Assembly: GCA_934643865.1 (NCBI GenBank) | Contig: CAKUCX010000007.1 | Span: 17,278-81,277 of the forward strand | DNA: 64,000 nucleotides | Direction of reading: 5' to 3' | Origin: an uncultured Kiritimatiellota bacterium | Lineage (GTDB): Bacteria > Verrucomicrobiota > Kiritimatiellia > RFP12 > UBA1067 | In this document: positions 9,380-18,088 of the stretch, piece after piece | Numbering within the stretch: position 1 is the stretch's first letter | Layout: every line of letters begins with the position of its first letter | Notes under the pieces: generated by a model | Seen by the model: the letters and a program-made list of their open reading frames with translations, nothing else | Database searches by the model: none | What the model was told of the DNA's origin: nothing | Program-made: the position numbers and the translations under genes

Positions 9380-10159
9380 TTAACATTCGGCCTTGAGAGC
9401 CTCTTCGCCGCGCCAGGCGTAGTACTTCTTGAGCTTCAGCTTCGCCGCCGCCGCCGTGTCGCAGAACACCCAGGCGTCCGGGTGCATCTGGAGCGCGCTC
9501 GCCGTGCAGAACTGCGAGACGCCGCCCTCGACCATGCCCTTCACCGCGCCGGCCTTGTTCGCGCCGAACGCGAGCAGGACGATGCGCTTCGCCTCCAGGA
9601 TCGTCCCCACGCCCATCGAGAGCGCCTGCTTCGGCACGTCGGCCGCCTTCTTGAAGAAGCGCGCGTTGTCCTTGATCGTCTGCGGCGTGAGCGAGACGAT
9701 GCGCGTGCGGCTCGCGAGCGAGCTGCCCGGCTCGTTGAACGCGATGTGGCCGTCCGAGCCGATGCCGAGCACCTGCAGGTCGATGCCGCCCGCCTTCCTG
9801 ATCGCCGCCTCGTAGGCCGCGACCTCCTTCCGCCAGTCCTTCGCAAGCCCGTTGAGGACGTGCGTGTTCCTCTTCACGATGTCGATCGCGTCGAAGAGGT
9901 TCGCGTCCATGAAGTGCCGGTAGCTCTGGTCGTGGGCCGGCGGCAGCCCCCAGTACTCGTCCAGGTTCCAGGTGCGCACCGCCTTGAAGGAGATCTTCTT
10001 CGCCTTGTTGTCGGCGATCAGGCACTGGTACATCTCCACGGGCGTCGAGCCGGTCGCGAGGCCCAGCACGGCCTTCGGGTTCCGCCTCACGCACGCCGCC
10101 ACGAGGTCGGCCGCCCGGCGGCTCGCCTCTTCCTTCGTCCTGCACACGATGATTTCCAT
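9380..10159 (-). CDS. nagB: Glucosamine-6-phosphate deaminase
   Basis: 259 residues, close to the family length. NagB converts glucosamine-6-phosphate to fructose-6-phosphate and ammonia, feeding amino sugars into glycolysis. Phosphate loop LGLATGSTPVEMY at 32-44; catalytic D67 in NLDEYWGL; D136, H138 and E143 in SDGHIAFNEPGSS. It is the last gene of the hisS operon, 25 nt after aroE. No nagA lies nearby. It fits an amino-sugar-using, glycan-degrading organism. Confidence 0.95.
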   Translation of the reverse strand: MEIIVCRTKEEASRRAADLVAACVRRNPKAVLGLATGSTPVEMYQCLIADNKAKKISFKAVRTWNLDEYWGLPPAHDQSYRHFMDANLFDAIDIVKRNTHVLNGLAKDWRKEVAAYEAAIRKAGGIDLQVLGIGSDGHIAFNEPGSSLASRTRIVSLTPQTIKDNARFFKKAADVPKQALSMGVGTILEAKRIVLLAFGANKAGAVKGMVEGGVSQFCTASALQMHPDAWVFCDTAAAAKLKLKKYYAWRGEEALKAEC

Positions 10160-10184
10160 AGCTCTCCTTCTTTCCCGGATGACT

Positions 10185-11072
10185 TCAACTCCGAATGGCC
10201 TTCAGCATCGCCGCGCGGTCGGCGACGAGGCCCGTCCAGAGTTCGAACGACTTCGCGCCCTGCCCGACGAGGAACTCGAGGCCGTCCGAGGCCTCGGCGC
10301 CCGCCGCCCGCGCGGCCGCCGCCGTGGGCGGGAAGTGGACGGTCGGCACGATGTCGAGGACGAACTGCCCCGGATGGAACGCGGACGGCGGGAGCGCGCT
10401 CGGCTCCCCTTCGTGGAGCCCCATCGGCGTCGCGTTCACGACGATCTCCGCCCCCTCGGCCGCCGCGCCCCAGCGCGCCTTCGACGCCGCGAGGTCGGCC
10501 CCGCACACGCCCGCGCCGGGCGCCGCCTCGGGGACGGGCGCGAGCGCCGTCACCTGCGTCCCCGTACCGAGCGCCGCCAGCCGTTCGGCGAGCGCCGCGA
10601 CGCGCGCGGCGTCGAGGTCTGCCACCGTGAGGGCGGCCGCCTTCTCATGGCAGCACGCCGTCGCGAGGGCGCTCCCCGCGCCGCCGCAGCCGACGAGGAA
10701 GACTCGCTTCCCCGCGAGGTGGACGCCGTGAGCGGCGAGGCCGGACACGAAGCCGATCACGTCCGTGTTGAACCCCGTCAGCGTGCCGTCCTTCTCGAAG
10801 CGGATCGTGTTGCACGCGCCGTAGCGCGCGACGCTCGCATCCACATGGTCGAGGAGCGGAATCACCGCGCGCTTGTGCGGCACCGTCACGTTGAGCCCCC
10901 GGTAGCCCGCGTCGCGCTTCGCCCGCACGAACGCCGCGACGTCCCCCGGCGCCACGTCGAACTTTTCGTAGGTCGCGTCGAGGCCGAGCGCGGCGAAGTT
11001 CGCCGCGTGCATCTTCGGGGAAAGGGAATGGGCCACGGGGTGGCCGATGACCGCGAACTTCAGCGTCGCCAT
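10185..11072 (-). CDS. aroE: Shikimate dehydrogenase
   Basis: 295 residues from the ATG at 11070-11072, chosen for GAGGAGGG upstream and the canonical start of the Rossmann protein (MATLKFAVIGHPVAHSLSP). AroE reduces 3-dehydroshikimate with NADPH in aromatic amino acid synthesis. Catalytic K67 lies in NVTVPHK; the NADP-binding GxGGAG motif is VGCGGAGSA; NTDVIGF supplies the catalytic Asp. It lies 11 nt after ilvN and 25 nt before nagB. Confidence 0.95.
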   Translation of the reverse strand: MATLKFAVIGHPVAHSLSPKMHAANFAALGLDATYEKFDVAPGDVAAFVRAKRDAGYRGLNVTVPHKRAVIPLLDHVDASVARYGACNTIRFEKDGTLTGFNTDVIGFVSGLAAHGVHLAGKRVFLVGCGGAGSALATACCHEKAAALTVADLDAARVAALAERLAALGTGTQVTALAPVPEAAPGAGVCGADLAASKARWGAAAEGAEIVVNATPMGLHEGEPSALPPSAFHPGQFVLDIVPTVHFPPTAAAARAAGAEASDGLEFLVGQGAKSFELWTGLVADRAAMLKAIRS

Positions 11073-11083
11073 GCCGTCCCTCC

Positions 11084-11338
11084 TCACTTCCGGGGCGCGC
11101 GGCGGCACGTCACCTCGATGACGTTCACCTGGTTGCGCAGCTGCAGCATCACCTGCTCGATGACGCGGTCGTCGCCCCACACGTCGATCTTCATGCGCGA
11201 GACGGTGCCGTCCTCGGTCGGGCCCACGCTGAGCGTCTGGATGTTGTAGCCGCGCCCGGAGATGAGCCCGACGATGCGCGCGAGGACGCCGGGCTTGTTC
11301 TCCACGAAGCAGTTCAGTCTGTTCAGTCCCTCTTTCAT
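11084..11338 (-). CDS. ilvN: Acetolactate synthase small subunit, short single-ACT form
   Basis: 84 residues from the ATG at 11336-11338, overlapping the ilvB stop by 4 nt (ATGA). It is the regulatory subunit that binds valine and activates IlvB. The ACT domain is complete (LNCFVENKPGVLARIVGLIS, RGYNIQTLSVG), but the C-terminal domain found in the usual ~160-residue IlvH/IlvN is absent. Length is like E. coli IlvM (87 aa). Whether valine feedback is kept cannot be told from sequence. Confidence 0.9.
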   Translation of the reverse strand: MKEGLNRLNCFVENKPGVLARIVGLISGRGYNIQTLSVGPTEDGTVSRMKIDVWGDDRVIEQVMLQLRNQVNVIEVTCRRAPRK

Positions 11339-13068
11339 TCGAAGATCATTCCTTCCACGGGCTGCCCGCCCGGCTGCATGGGGTAGACGTTCGCGCGCGG
11401 CTCGACGATGACCTCCACGAAGGTCGTGCGCGCCGACCTCACGGCCTTCTTCAGCACCGCGTCGAGCTTCGCGGGGTCGATGACGCGGTACGCCTCCGCG
11501 CCGTGCGCCTCGGCGAGCTTCACGAGGTCGGGCAGGTAGTCGTAGGCGAGGTCCTGCTCCAGGCGCTCGTTCGCGAGGCGCCCCTTCACGGTGAGGATCG
11601 AGCCGGCGTAGCGCTTGTTGAAGAACAGCTCCTGCCACTGGCGCACCATGCCGAGGCAGCCGTTGTTGACCACGACGAAGGTGACGGGCAGCTTGTGCTC
11701 GACGGCGACGACGACCTCCTCGAACGTCATCTGCGCGCCGCCGTCGCCGCACACCGCGACGACCTTGTGGTCGCCCTTGCCGATCGCCGCGCCGATCGCC
11801 GCAGGGATGCCGAAGCCCATCGTGCCCATGCCGCCGGAGGAGAGGAAATGGCGCGCGTGCGTGTGGCGGAAGTACTGCGCGGCCCACATCTGGTGCTGGC
11901 CGACGTCCGTCACGAGGATCGCCTCGCCGTTCGTGGCGCGGTCGATCGCCTCCATGACGCGCTGCGGCATGATGACGTTCGGGTGGAGCGGCCTGTACGC
12001 CATGGGGCGCCGCTTCTTCCATTCCGCGATCTGCGCGAGCCAGGCGTCGTGCGTGGCGGGCTTCACGCGGGAGGCGACCGTCGTGAGGACGTCCTTCACG
12101 TCCGCGACGATCCCGAGGTCGACGCGCACGTTCTTGCCGACGGACGCCGGGTCGCAGTCGACGTGGACGATCTTCGCCGCCTTCGCGTAGGCCGCGAGCT
12201 TCCCCGTCACGCGGTCCGAGAAGCGCACGCCGAAGGCGAGCAGCAGGTCCGCGCGGTTGATCGCGTAGTTCGCCGCCGCCGTGCCGTGCATGCCCGCGAG
12301 GCGCAGGGACAGCGGATCCGTCTCGGGGAACGCCCCCAGACCCATGAGCGTCGTCGCGACGGGGATCTGCGCCCGGCGCGCGAGGCGGGCGACGTCCTTC
12401 GTGGCGCCGGCCGCGATCACGCCGCCGCCCGCGTAGACGACGGGGCGCTCGGCCTCGTTGATGAGCTTCGCGAGGCGGCCGAGTTCGCGCGCGGTCGCGT
12501 AGCACTCGGGGTGGTAGGCGCGCAGGGAGACGCGCTCGGGGTACTCCGCCGCCGTCTTCGTCTGCTGGACGTTCTTGGGGACGTCGATGACGACGGGGCC
12601 GGGCTTGCCGTGCGTCGCGATGTAGAACGCCTCGGCGACGATTTCCGGGATCTCGTCCGCGCTCTGCACGAGGAAGCTGTGCTTCGTGACGGCGCGGCAG
12701 ATGCCGTTCATGTCCGCCTCCTGGAAGGCGTCCGTGCCGATCTGGCCGAGGGGCACCTGTCCCGTGATGCACACGAGCGGCACGCCGTCCATGTTGGCGG
12801 TCGCGAGGCCCGTGACCGTGTTCGTCGCGCCGGGGCCCGACGTCACGAGGCACACGCCCGGCCGGCCCGTCGCGCGGGCATAGCCGTCGGCCATGTGGAC
12901 GCAGCCCTGCTCGTGGCGGCCGAGGACGAACTGGAACGGCGCCTCGGGGAGGCAGTCGAAGATGTCCAGCACCTGGCCGCCCGGATACCCGAACAGCACC
13001 TCCGTGCCGGCCTTCACCAGCGCATCGACGAGCGTCTGCGCGCCCGTTCTTTCGAGTTTCTTCTTCAT
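11335..13068 (-). CDS. ilvB: Acetolactate synthase large subunit
   Basis: 577 residues from the ATG at 13066-13068, which overlaps the stop of the Sel1 gene as ATGA. It is a thiamine-diphosphate enzyme that condenses pyruvate to acetolactate (or acetohydroxybutyrate) in branched-chain amino acid synthesis. Catalytic Glu is E53 (GRHEQGCVHMADGYAR); the FAD domain is central; the ThDP-binding motif is GDGGAQMTFEE with VVVNNG. The order sel1-ilvB-ilvN-aroE is tightly packed. Confidence 0.95.
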   Translation of the reverse strand: MKKKLERTGAQTLVDALVKAGTEVLFGYPGGQVLDIFDCLPEAPFQFVLGRHEQGCVHMADGYARATGRPGVCLVTSGPGATNTVTGLATANMDGVPLVCITGQVPLGQIGTDAFQEADMNGICRAVTKHSFLVQSADEIPEIVAEAFYIATHGKPGPVVIDVPKNVQQTKTAAEYPERVSLRAYHPECYATARELGRLAKLINEAERPVVYAGGGVIAAGATKDVARLARRAQIPVATTLMGLGAFPETDPLSLRLAGMHGTAAANYAINRADLLLAFGVRFSDRVTGKLAAYAKAAKIVHVDCDPASVGKNVRVDLGIVADVKDVLTTVASRVKPATHDAWLAQIAEWKKRRPMAYRPLHPNVIMPQRVMEAIDRATNGEAILVTDVGQHQMWAAQYFRHTHARHFLSSGGMGTMGFGIPAAIGAAIGKGDHKVVAVCGDGGAQMTFEEVVVAVEHKLPVTFVVVNNGCLGMVRQWQELFFNKRYAGSILTVKGRLANERLEQDLAYDYLPDLVKLAEAHGAEAYRVIDPAKLDAVLKKAVRSARTTFVEVIVEPRANVYPMQPGGQPVEGMIFE

Positions 13069-14183
13069 TTCTTTTCCATGTTCTGCCGCAGCCACGCCTG
13101 CGCGTTGCGGTCGCCCCGCGCGGCGCGCGAGCGGATCTTCCACTCAAGCGCGAGGTGTTCATTCGCCTGCACGCCGGTGCCCTTCTCGTAGCACGTCGCC
13201 ACGTTCTCCATCGCCGGCGGGTAGCCCGCGTCGGCCGCCTTCAGGAAGAGGGTGAACGCGCGCGCCGGGTCGGCCGGCGCGCCCTCGCCCTTCCAGAGGG
13301 CGACGCCGAGCGCATCGACCGCCTCGACGCAGCCGCCCTCGGCCGCGCGCTCCAGCAGCTTGACGGCGGCCGCGAAGTCCCGCTTCACGCCCTCGCCGCG
13401 ACGCAGCGCGAGCGCATAGTTGAATTCGCCGAAGGGGTTGCCGTAGCTTGCGGACTTCGCGAACCACTTCGCCGAGAGCGCGGGGTCCCGCTCCACGACG
13501 CGGCCGTCCCGGAAGAACGCCCCGATGTTGTTGATCGCCTCGGCGTGCCCCTTCTCGGCGGCCGCCCGGAAGCAGTTGAACGCCGCCGGTTCGTCGCGCG
13601 CCGTCCCGAGCCCCCGCCAGAGGCACATGCCGAGGTTGTAGAGCCCGTTCGCGTCGCCCTTCCCCGCCGCGCGCCTGAAGAGGCCGTGCGCCTCCCCGAG
13701 CGCGCGCACGACCTCGTTGGACGCCGCGCCGCCCGCGAGGGCCGTGTTGAAGACGAGCGTCCCCCAGGCGTTCTCCGCCTGGATGTTCCCCGCCTCCGCC
13801 GCGCGGCGGAGGAGGTTCGTGTCGCCCGCCTCCAGCGAGAGCAGGTAGAGCGCCATCGGGTTGTTGTTCTCGCGCGCGGCGCGTTCGATCGCCGCGCGGG
13901 AGCGGGCGAAGTAGGCCGCGCGCGTCTTCTCGTCGAGGCGCGCCGCCGGCGGCGCGTCCGGTTCGCGCGAAGCGAGCGCGAGCACAAAGGCGTAGACGCC
14001 CTTCCCCTCGCGCGCCTGCGCGGCGACCTCTTCGGCCGCCTGGGCGTAGCTGCGGGGCGAACCCGAGGCCCGCGCGTTCAGGAGGCGCAGCACCGCGTTC
14101 GACGTCTCCGCGTCCTCCGCCGCGCCAAGCGCCGCTGCGGCGGCGAGCAGAAGGACGGCCAGCAAACCAACGATTCGTCTCAT
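13065..14183 (-). CDS. Secreted Sel1-repeat protein
   Basis: 372 residues. Residues 1-22 are a signal peptide (MRRIVGLLAVLLLAAAAALG), so the protein is periplasmic. From about residue 115 to the end are five or six Sel1-like repeats with A-x-x-x-LG and G-x-G motifs, e.g. GLYNLGMCLWRGLGTARDEP and AVDALGVALWKGEGAPADP. Sel1 repeats form alpha-solenoids for protein binding. Its start follows the methyltransferase by 18 nt and its stop overlaps ilvB, so it is translated from a housekeeping biosynthesis operon. The partner is unknown. Confidence 0.9.
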   Translation of the reverse strand: MRRIVGLLAVLLLAAAAALGAAEDAETSNAVLRLLNARASGSPRSYAQAAEEVAAQAREGKGVYAFVLALASREPDAPPAARLDEKTRAAYFARSRAAIERAARENNNPMALYLLSLEAGDTNLLRRAAEAGNIQAENAWGTLVFNTALAGGAASNEVVRALGEAHGLFRRAAGKGDANGLYNLGMCLWRGLGTARDEPAAFNCFRAAAEKGHAEAINNIGAFFRDGRVVERDPALSAKWFAKSASYGNPFGEFNYALALRRGEGVKRDFAAAVKLLERAAEGGCVEAVDALGVALWKGEGAPADPARAFTLFLKAADAGYPPAMENVATCYEKGTGVQANEHLALEWKIRSRAARGDRNAQAWLRQNMEKK

Positions 14184-14201
14184 CTTCCGGGCCTCCTTCG
14201 C

Positions 14202-14816
14202 CTAGCCTTTCGACCGCGCGCGCGGCGAGAGCATCGCGGACGAAACGGGCATCGCCGCGCCGACGATCGGCGTCCCCCGGTTCCGCCAGTTCTTCCGTCC
14301 CGCGCACACCGTCAGCGTGCGCCCCGCCGTGCCGAAGCGCCACCAGGGCGGACGCCTCAGCCCCACGACGTCGAAGCCGTCCCGCAGCAGCTCGTACACC
14401 GCCCGGGCCGTCCAGCCGCGCCCGTCGCCGCGCGCCGCCTCCTCCACCGTGAACATGAGGCACCCGCCCCCCTGCAGCACGCGGTGCGCCTCGCGCACAA
14501 GCGCCTCCAGGCGGTCGCGCGGCCCGTCCAGCACGGCCTTCGCGAACAGCGCCACCTCGAACTGGTGGTCCTCGAACGGCAGCTCGCCGCCCGCGCCCAT
14601 CTGGAGGACGGTCTTGGGGTCGAGCGCCGCCGCCGTCGCCGCGCGTGCGGCGGCATCGGCCTCCACCGTCATCCACACGCCCTCGTGCGCCGCACGGAAG
14701 GCGTGGGACGCCCCGGCGTCCGCGAAGCCGACGTCAAACCCCGCCCGCACGCGCGTGTACCGCGCGCCGAACTCGGCCGCCGTCGCCGCCGTGAATCTGT
14801 CGAGGCTAAAGCTCAA
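14202..14816 (-). CDS. Class I SAM-dependent methyltransferase (type 11-like)
   Basis: 204 residues from a TTG at 14814-14816, overlapping the hisS stop by 11 nt; no nearer ATG exists. The Rossmann motifs are modest: VLQMGAGGELPFEDHQFEVALFAKAVLD resembles motifs I-II of type 11 enzymes (LPF.D..FD), followed by EAHRVLQGGGCLMFTVEE. The N-terminal glycine loop is degraded. Substrate unknown. Cotranscription with hisS does not reveal its role. Confidence 0.75.
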   Translation of the reverse strand: MSFSLDRFTAATAAEFGARYTRVRAGFDVGFADAGASHAFRAAHEGVWMTVEADAAARAATAAALDPKTVLQMGAGGELPFEDHQFEVALFAKAVLDGPRDRLEALVREAHRVLQGGGCLMFTVEEAARGDGRGWTARAVYELLRDGFDVVGLRRPPWWRFGTAGRTLTVCAGRKNWRNRGTPIVGAAMPVSSAMLSPRARSKG

Positions 14817-16074
14817 GGGCCGTTTCTTCCCGCGTCGCGAGATCCTTCATCTTCGCCCGGCCGGCCGCGACGTCGTCCGGGCCGAGGAACACCGCCTTCG
14901 CGCAGGAACTCGCCCCCGCGCGCGAAAAGAACTGCTTCGGCTTCGCCTTGCGGAGCGCGAGGTTCACGCATTCCCCCTGCGCGCGCAGCTTCGCCGCGAG
15001 CGCCAGCGCCGCGTCGCGCTGCTCGGGGAACATCCACCCCACGTACACGCCCTTCTTCGGGGCGGGCGCGTCCGCGCCGAGCCGCGCCTTCAGGAGCTCC
15101 GTCACCACCACGTCGCCGAACCCGAGCCCCACCGCCGTCGCGGGGTCGCCGCCGATCGTCGTGAGCAGGTTGTCGTAGCGCCCGCCGCCGAAGATCGCGC
15201 GGAATTCGCGCTGCGTGTCGAAGCACTCGAAGACGATGCCCGTGTAGTAGCTGAGGCCGCGGATCACCGAGATGTCGAAGACGAGGCAGTCCGCGAACCC
15301 CGCGAGGCCCGCGAGGCGGAAGAGCTCGCGCAGCTGCGCAACGGCGGGGGAGCCCGCGCCCGCGAGGCGTTCGGCCTCGTCGAGCGTCTTGAGGTCCATG
15401 ATCGCGAAGGCCGCCTTCACGCCCGCGTCGTCCACGCCGCCCGCGCGGAGCATCGCCGCGATCTCCTCGTCCGGCATCTTGCCGCGCTTGTCGAGCGCGA
15501 GGAACACCTGCGCGTGGAGGTCCGCCGGGATGCCACTCGCCGCGAGCAGTTCCGAGAGGAGCGCGCGGTTCGAGACATGGACGCGGAAATCATCCCTGGA
15601 AAGCCCCATGCGGCGGAGGGCGTCGCACGCCGCGCCCAGCACCTCCACCTCGGCAAGCACGCTCTCCTCGCCGATGATGTCGCAGTTCCACTGGTAGTGT
15701 TCGCGCTTGCGGCCCTTCGTCATGCGCTCGTAGCGAAAGCACTGCGCGATCGTCGTCCACTTGATCGGGAAGGCGAGCGAACCCTGGCGCTGCGCGACCA
15801 TGCGCGCGAGCGTGGGCGTCATCTCCGCGCGCAGCGCGATGTGGCGGTCGCTCTTGTCGCGGAAGTGGTAGATCTGCTCGCCCACCTCCTCGCCCGCCTT
15901 GCGCGCGAGCAGCTCGTAGCTCTCGACGACGCAGGCGTCGTAGGGCTCGAAGCCGGCGGCCTCGCCGGCGGCGCGGAAGGCGTCGAACACGCGGTTGCGC
16001 CACGCCATGTCCTCGGGGTAGAAGTCCCGCATGCCGCGGGGAGGCTCGAAACTGATCTTCGTCTGCTCGTCCAT
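14806..16074 (-). CDS. hisS: Histidine--tRNA ligase
   Basis: 422 residues from the ATG at 16072-16074. The open frame extends 34 codons upstream, but those lie over the promoter. Class II synthetase: N-terminal EPPRGMRDFYPED, motif 2 FRYERMTKGRKREHYQWNCDIIG, the His-specific RGLSYYTGIVFE, motif 3 GLGFGDVV, and a C-terminal anticodon-binding domain. It charges tRNA-His. It heads a run of seven genes to nagB. Confidence 0.97.
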   Translation of the reverse strand: MDEQTKISFEPPRGMRDFYPEDMAWRNRVFDAFRAAGEAAGFEPYDACVVESYELLARKAGEEVGEQIYHFRDKSDRHIALRAEMTPTLARMVAQRQGSLAFPIKWTTIAQCFRYERMTKGRKREHYQWNCDIIGEESVLAEVEVLGAACDALRRMGLSRDDFRVHVSNRALLSELLAASGIPADLHAQVFLALDKRGKMPDEEIAAMLRAGGVDDAGVKAAFAIMDLKTLDEAERLAGAGSPAVAQLRELFRLAGLAGFADCLVFDISVIRGLSYYTGIVFECFDTQREFRAIFGGGRYDNLLTTIGGDPATAVGLGFGDVVVTELLKARLGADAPAPKKGVYVGWMFPEQRDAALALAAKLRAQGECVNLALRKAKPKQFFSRAGASSCAKAVFLGPDDVAAGRAKMKDLATREETALEL

Positions 16075-16099
16075 CTCTGTTGTTCTCTTTGAAGTCGAT

Positions 16100-16105
16100 A
16101 TTATA
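16100..16105 (-). promoter_or_regulatory. Extended -10 promoter of hisS
   Basis: TGC-TATAAT on the minus strand, a consensus -10 with the TGn extension. The predicted leader is about 19 nt with AAAGAG before the ATG. Confidence 0.7.
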
Positions 16106-16218
16106 GCACAAATCCGCGTGGGTTTGTTCGGGCCTGCGGCCCGACCGCCGGCGGCAAGGGCGTTTCGGCAGACCACCCCCCGCCAGCCCGTGCGGAACGG
16201 CGGGGCGATGCGTCCGCG

Positions 16219-17058
16219 TCACGCAGGACGATGCGCGAGCAGGCACTCGCGCAGGAGCTTGCAGGCGAGGGCCGTGGAGCGGCCGCTCGCGTCCAGCGCG
16301 GGCGCAAGCTCGACGAGGTCGAAGGCAACGACGCGGAAGCGCGCGAAGACGTCCATGAGCGCGGCGCGCAGCTGCCCGAACGTGAAGCCGCCCGCCTCGG
16401 GCGTGCCCGTCCCCGGGAACTCCGCCGGGTCGAGGACGTCGAGGTCGACCGTCAGGTAGACGGGCGTCCCCTCCGGGAGCGCGCGCGCGGGCAGCGTCGC
16501 CGCCGCGAACGGCTCCGCCGTGACGTGGCCCGCCTGCATGAACGCGAACTCCTCGCGCGTCCCCGAGCGGATGCCGAACTGGAAGATGCGCCCGTCGCCG
16601 AGGAGGTCGTGGCAGCGGCGCAGGACACAGGCGTGGGAGAGCGGGCTGCCGAGGTAGTCCGCGCGCAGGTCGGCGTGCGCGTCGAAGTGAAGGACGTGGA
16701 GGTCCGGGTGGCGCGCCCGGGCCGCGCGCACCGCGCCGAGCGTGACGAGATGCTCGCCGCCGAGGAGGACGGGCGCCTTCCCCGCATCGAGGATCCGCGC
16801 CGCCTCGGCCTCGATCATCCCGAGCGCGGGCTCGGGCGCGCCGAACGGCAGCTCCAGGTCGCCGGCATCGTGGACGGCACAGTCCCCGAGGTCGCGCCCC
16901 TGGTAGGGCGAGTACGTCTCGATGCCGAACGACTCGTGGCGGATCGCCGCCGGGCCAAAGCGCGCGCCGGGTCGGTAGGAGGTCGTCGAGTCGTAGGGCG
17001 CGCCGAAGAGGACGGCCCGCGCCGCGTCAAAGTCCCTGTCGCATCCGATGAAGTTCAT
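16219..17058 (-). CDS. speB: Agmatinase-type ureohydrolase
   Basis: 279 residues from the ATG at 17056-17058, preceded by ACAGGAAC; earlier in-frame codons cover repeats and are not coding. Agmatinase cleaves agmatine to putrescine and urea for polyamine synthesis. Dinuclear Mn ligands: H103 (GGEH), D126, H128 and D130 (HFDAHAD), D205 and D207 (VDLDVLDP). The tail motif FPGTGTPEAGG matches agmatinases; arginase or another ureohydrolase cannot be fully excluded. It has its own promoter and no operon partner. Confidence 0.9.
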   Translation of the reverse strand: MNFIGCDRDFDAARAVLFGAPYDSTTSYRPGARFGPAAIRHESFGIETYSPYQGRDLGDCAVHDAGDLELPFGAPEPALGMIEAEAARILDAGKAPVLLGGEHLVTLGAVRAARARHPDLHVLHFDAHADLRADYLGSPLSHACVLRRCHDLLGDGRIFQFGIRSGTREEFAFMQAGHVTAEPFAAATLPARALPEGTPVYLTVDLDVLDPAEFPGTGTPEAGGFTFGQLRAALMDVFARFRVVAFDLVELAPALDASGRSTALACKLLRECLLAHRPA

Positions 17059-17143
17059 GTTCCTGTCAGCCTCTGCGAGGCGCATCGCCCCTGCGTTCCC
17101 CGGCACGGCGTGCGCCCCTGCGTCATCCTCATGTCCGCTTCGG

Positions 17144-17149
17144 AGTATA
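17144..17149 (-). promoter_or_regulatory. Extended -10 promoter of speB
   Basis: TGG-TATACT on the minus strand, with TTGCGG 18 nt upstream as a possible -35. The leader would be about 80 nt. Confidence 0.55.
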
Positions 17150-17192
17150 CCATAGGCCGCGCCGTGCCCGCAAGCCCGCCAACAGCCCATGA

Positions 17193-17310
17193 CGCGCGCT
17201 CCGTGTTGACCGGCAGGATGCTTTCCTGGCCCGGTCGCAATGAAGTGCGCCCCTGGTGAGGCGGCGCGGGTGGGTTGCGCAGCCTCCGGCCGGTCAACAC
17301 GGAGCGCGCG
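17193..17310. repeat. Inverted pair of a dispersed 21-bp intergenic repeat
   Basis: The 21-bp sequence beginning CCGGTCAACACGGAGCGCGC occurs here in minus orientation at 17193-17213 and in plus orientation at 17290-17310, so the two could pair as a long hairpin. Two more plus copies lie at 63676-63696 and 63716-63736. The downstream flank (GACACGGAGATTG) is also shared with the 63.7-kb copy. No protein gene overlaps. Confidence 0.85.
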
Positions 17311-17472
17311 GGGGCACGGGGACACGGAGATTGGTTTTGAGGCTGGCTTGCGCGCTCCTTCATCCAACACCTCGTCCACTGACGGCCCGGCGCGGGACGT
17401 CCGACAGCGGCCGGACCATCCCCAGCCGGGGAATCAAACAGCCCGTGGGTGTCGGGGGCAGGGGGCAAGGGC
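17311..17472. other. Spacer without recognised gene
   Basis: GC-rich spacer between the repeat and the GNAT promoter. A 15-bp stretch, CGGCGCGGGACGTCC (near 17388), recurs near 63625 in the other repeat-rich spacer. No reading frame with a ribosome site and no RNA fold that I can name. Confidence 0.5.
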
Positions 17473-17501
17473 TTGACCGAGGAGGCGAAATCTGTTAAAA
17501 T
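17473..17501 (+). promoter_or_regulatory. Promoter of the GNAT gene
   Basis: TTGACC (17473-17478), a 17-nt spacer, TAAAAT (17496-17501): a near-consensus sigma-70 promoter in a locally AT-rich patch. The leader is about 34 nt with AAAGGAG before the ATG. Confidence 0.75.
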
Positions 17502-17541
17502 TCGACTGTTTTGTTAAAAATATAAAAAAAGGAGATCTTAA

Positions 17542-18003
17542 ATGGCCAATGCATTTCGTTTCAGGACGGCGGGGGCGGACGACCGGGACGCCTTTCTCGA
17601 CATGAGCCGCGAGTTCTACGCATCCGATGCGGTCCTTCACGATGTCGATCCCGCCTTTCACGAAAAGGCGTTCGCCGAATTGCTCCGCTCCGGCACGTAC
17701 CTCACGTGTTACATCTTCACATGCGGAAACCAGACGGCAGGGTACGCGCTCCTGAGCAAGATGTTCTCGCGGGAGTTCGGCGGCATGGTCGTCTGGATCG
17801 AAGAGGCCTACGTCCGCCCGGCCTTTCAGGGACGCGGCGTCGGCGGAACCTTCTTCCGGTGGCTGCGCGAGAACGTCCCGGCCGCCGCCTACCGCCTAGA
17901 AGTCGAACCGTCGAACGTGCGTGCGCGCCGTCTCTACACGCGCCTCGGCTTCTCCGAACTGCCGTACGTCCAGATGGTCATCCGGGGGCAAGGCGGCGCC
18001 TAG
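17542..18003 (+). CDS. GNAT family N-acetyltransferase
   Basis: 153 residues, one of only three plus-strand genes. The start ATG is 8 nt after a strong GGAG site. Acetyl-CoA binding is marked by EEAYVRPAFQGRGVGGTFFRWL (motif A, Q/RxxGxG/A), followed by the C-terminal NVRARRLYTRLGFSELPY. It transfers an acetyl group from acetyl-CoA to an unknown amine. It has its own promoter and AT-rich leader, unlike its neighbours, so it may have arrived separately. Confidence 0.9.
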   Translation: MANAFRFRTAGADDRDAFLDMSREFYASDAVLHDVDPAFHEKAFAELLRSGTYLTCYIFTCGNQTAGYALLSKMFSREFGGMVVWIEEAYVRPAFQGRGVGGTFFRWLRENVPAAAYRLEVEPSNVRARRLYTRLGFSELPYVQMVIRGQGGA

Positions 18004-18088
18004 CGCCTCGTTGACACAAGGAGACCCTCTCTTTTATCTCATTTGAGCGACCACGGCAAAACGCGGGATTCCGCAGTGGCGGTTTTCA

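Noticed and set aside
17059..17379. N-terminal extension of agmatinase
   Set aside because: It covers the promoter and the 21-bp repeats; the ATG at 17058 starts the conserved protein.
18073..18086. CCGC-AGTG-GCGG-TTTT as a terminator of the GNAT gene
   Set aside because: Only a 4-bp stem; not strong enough to list.
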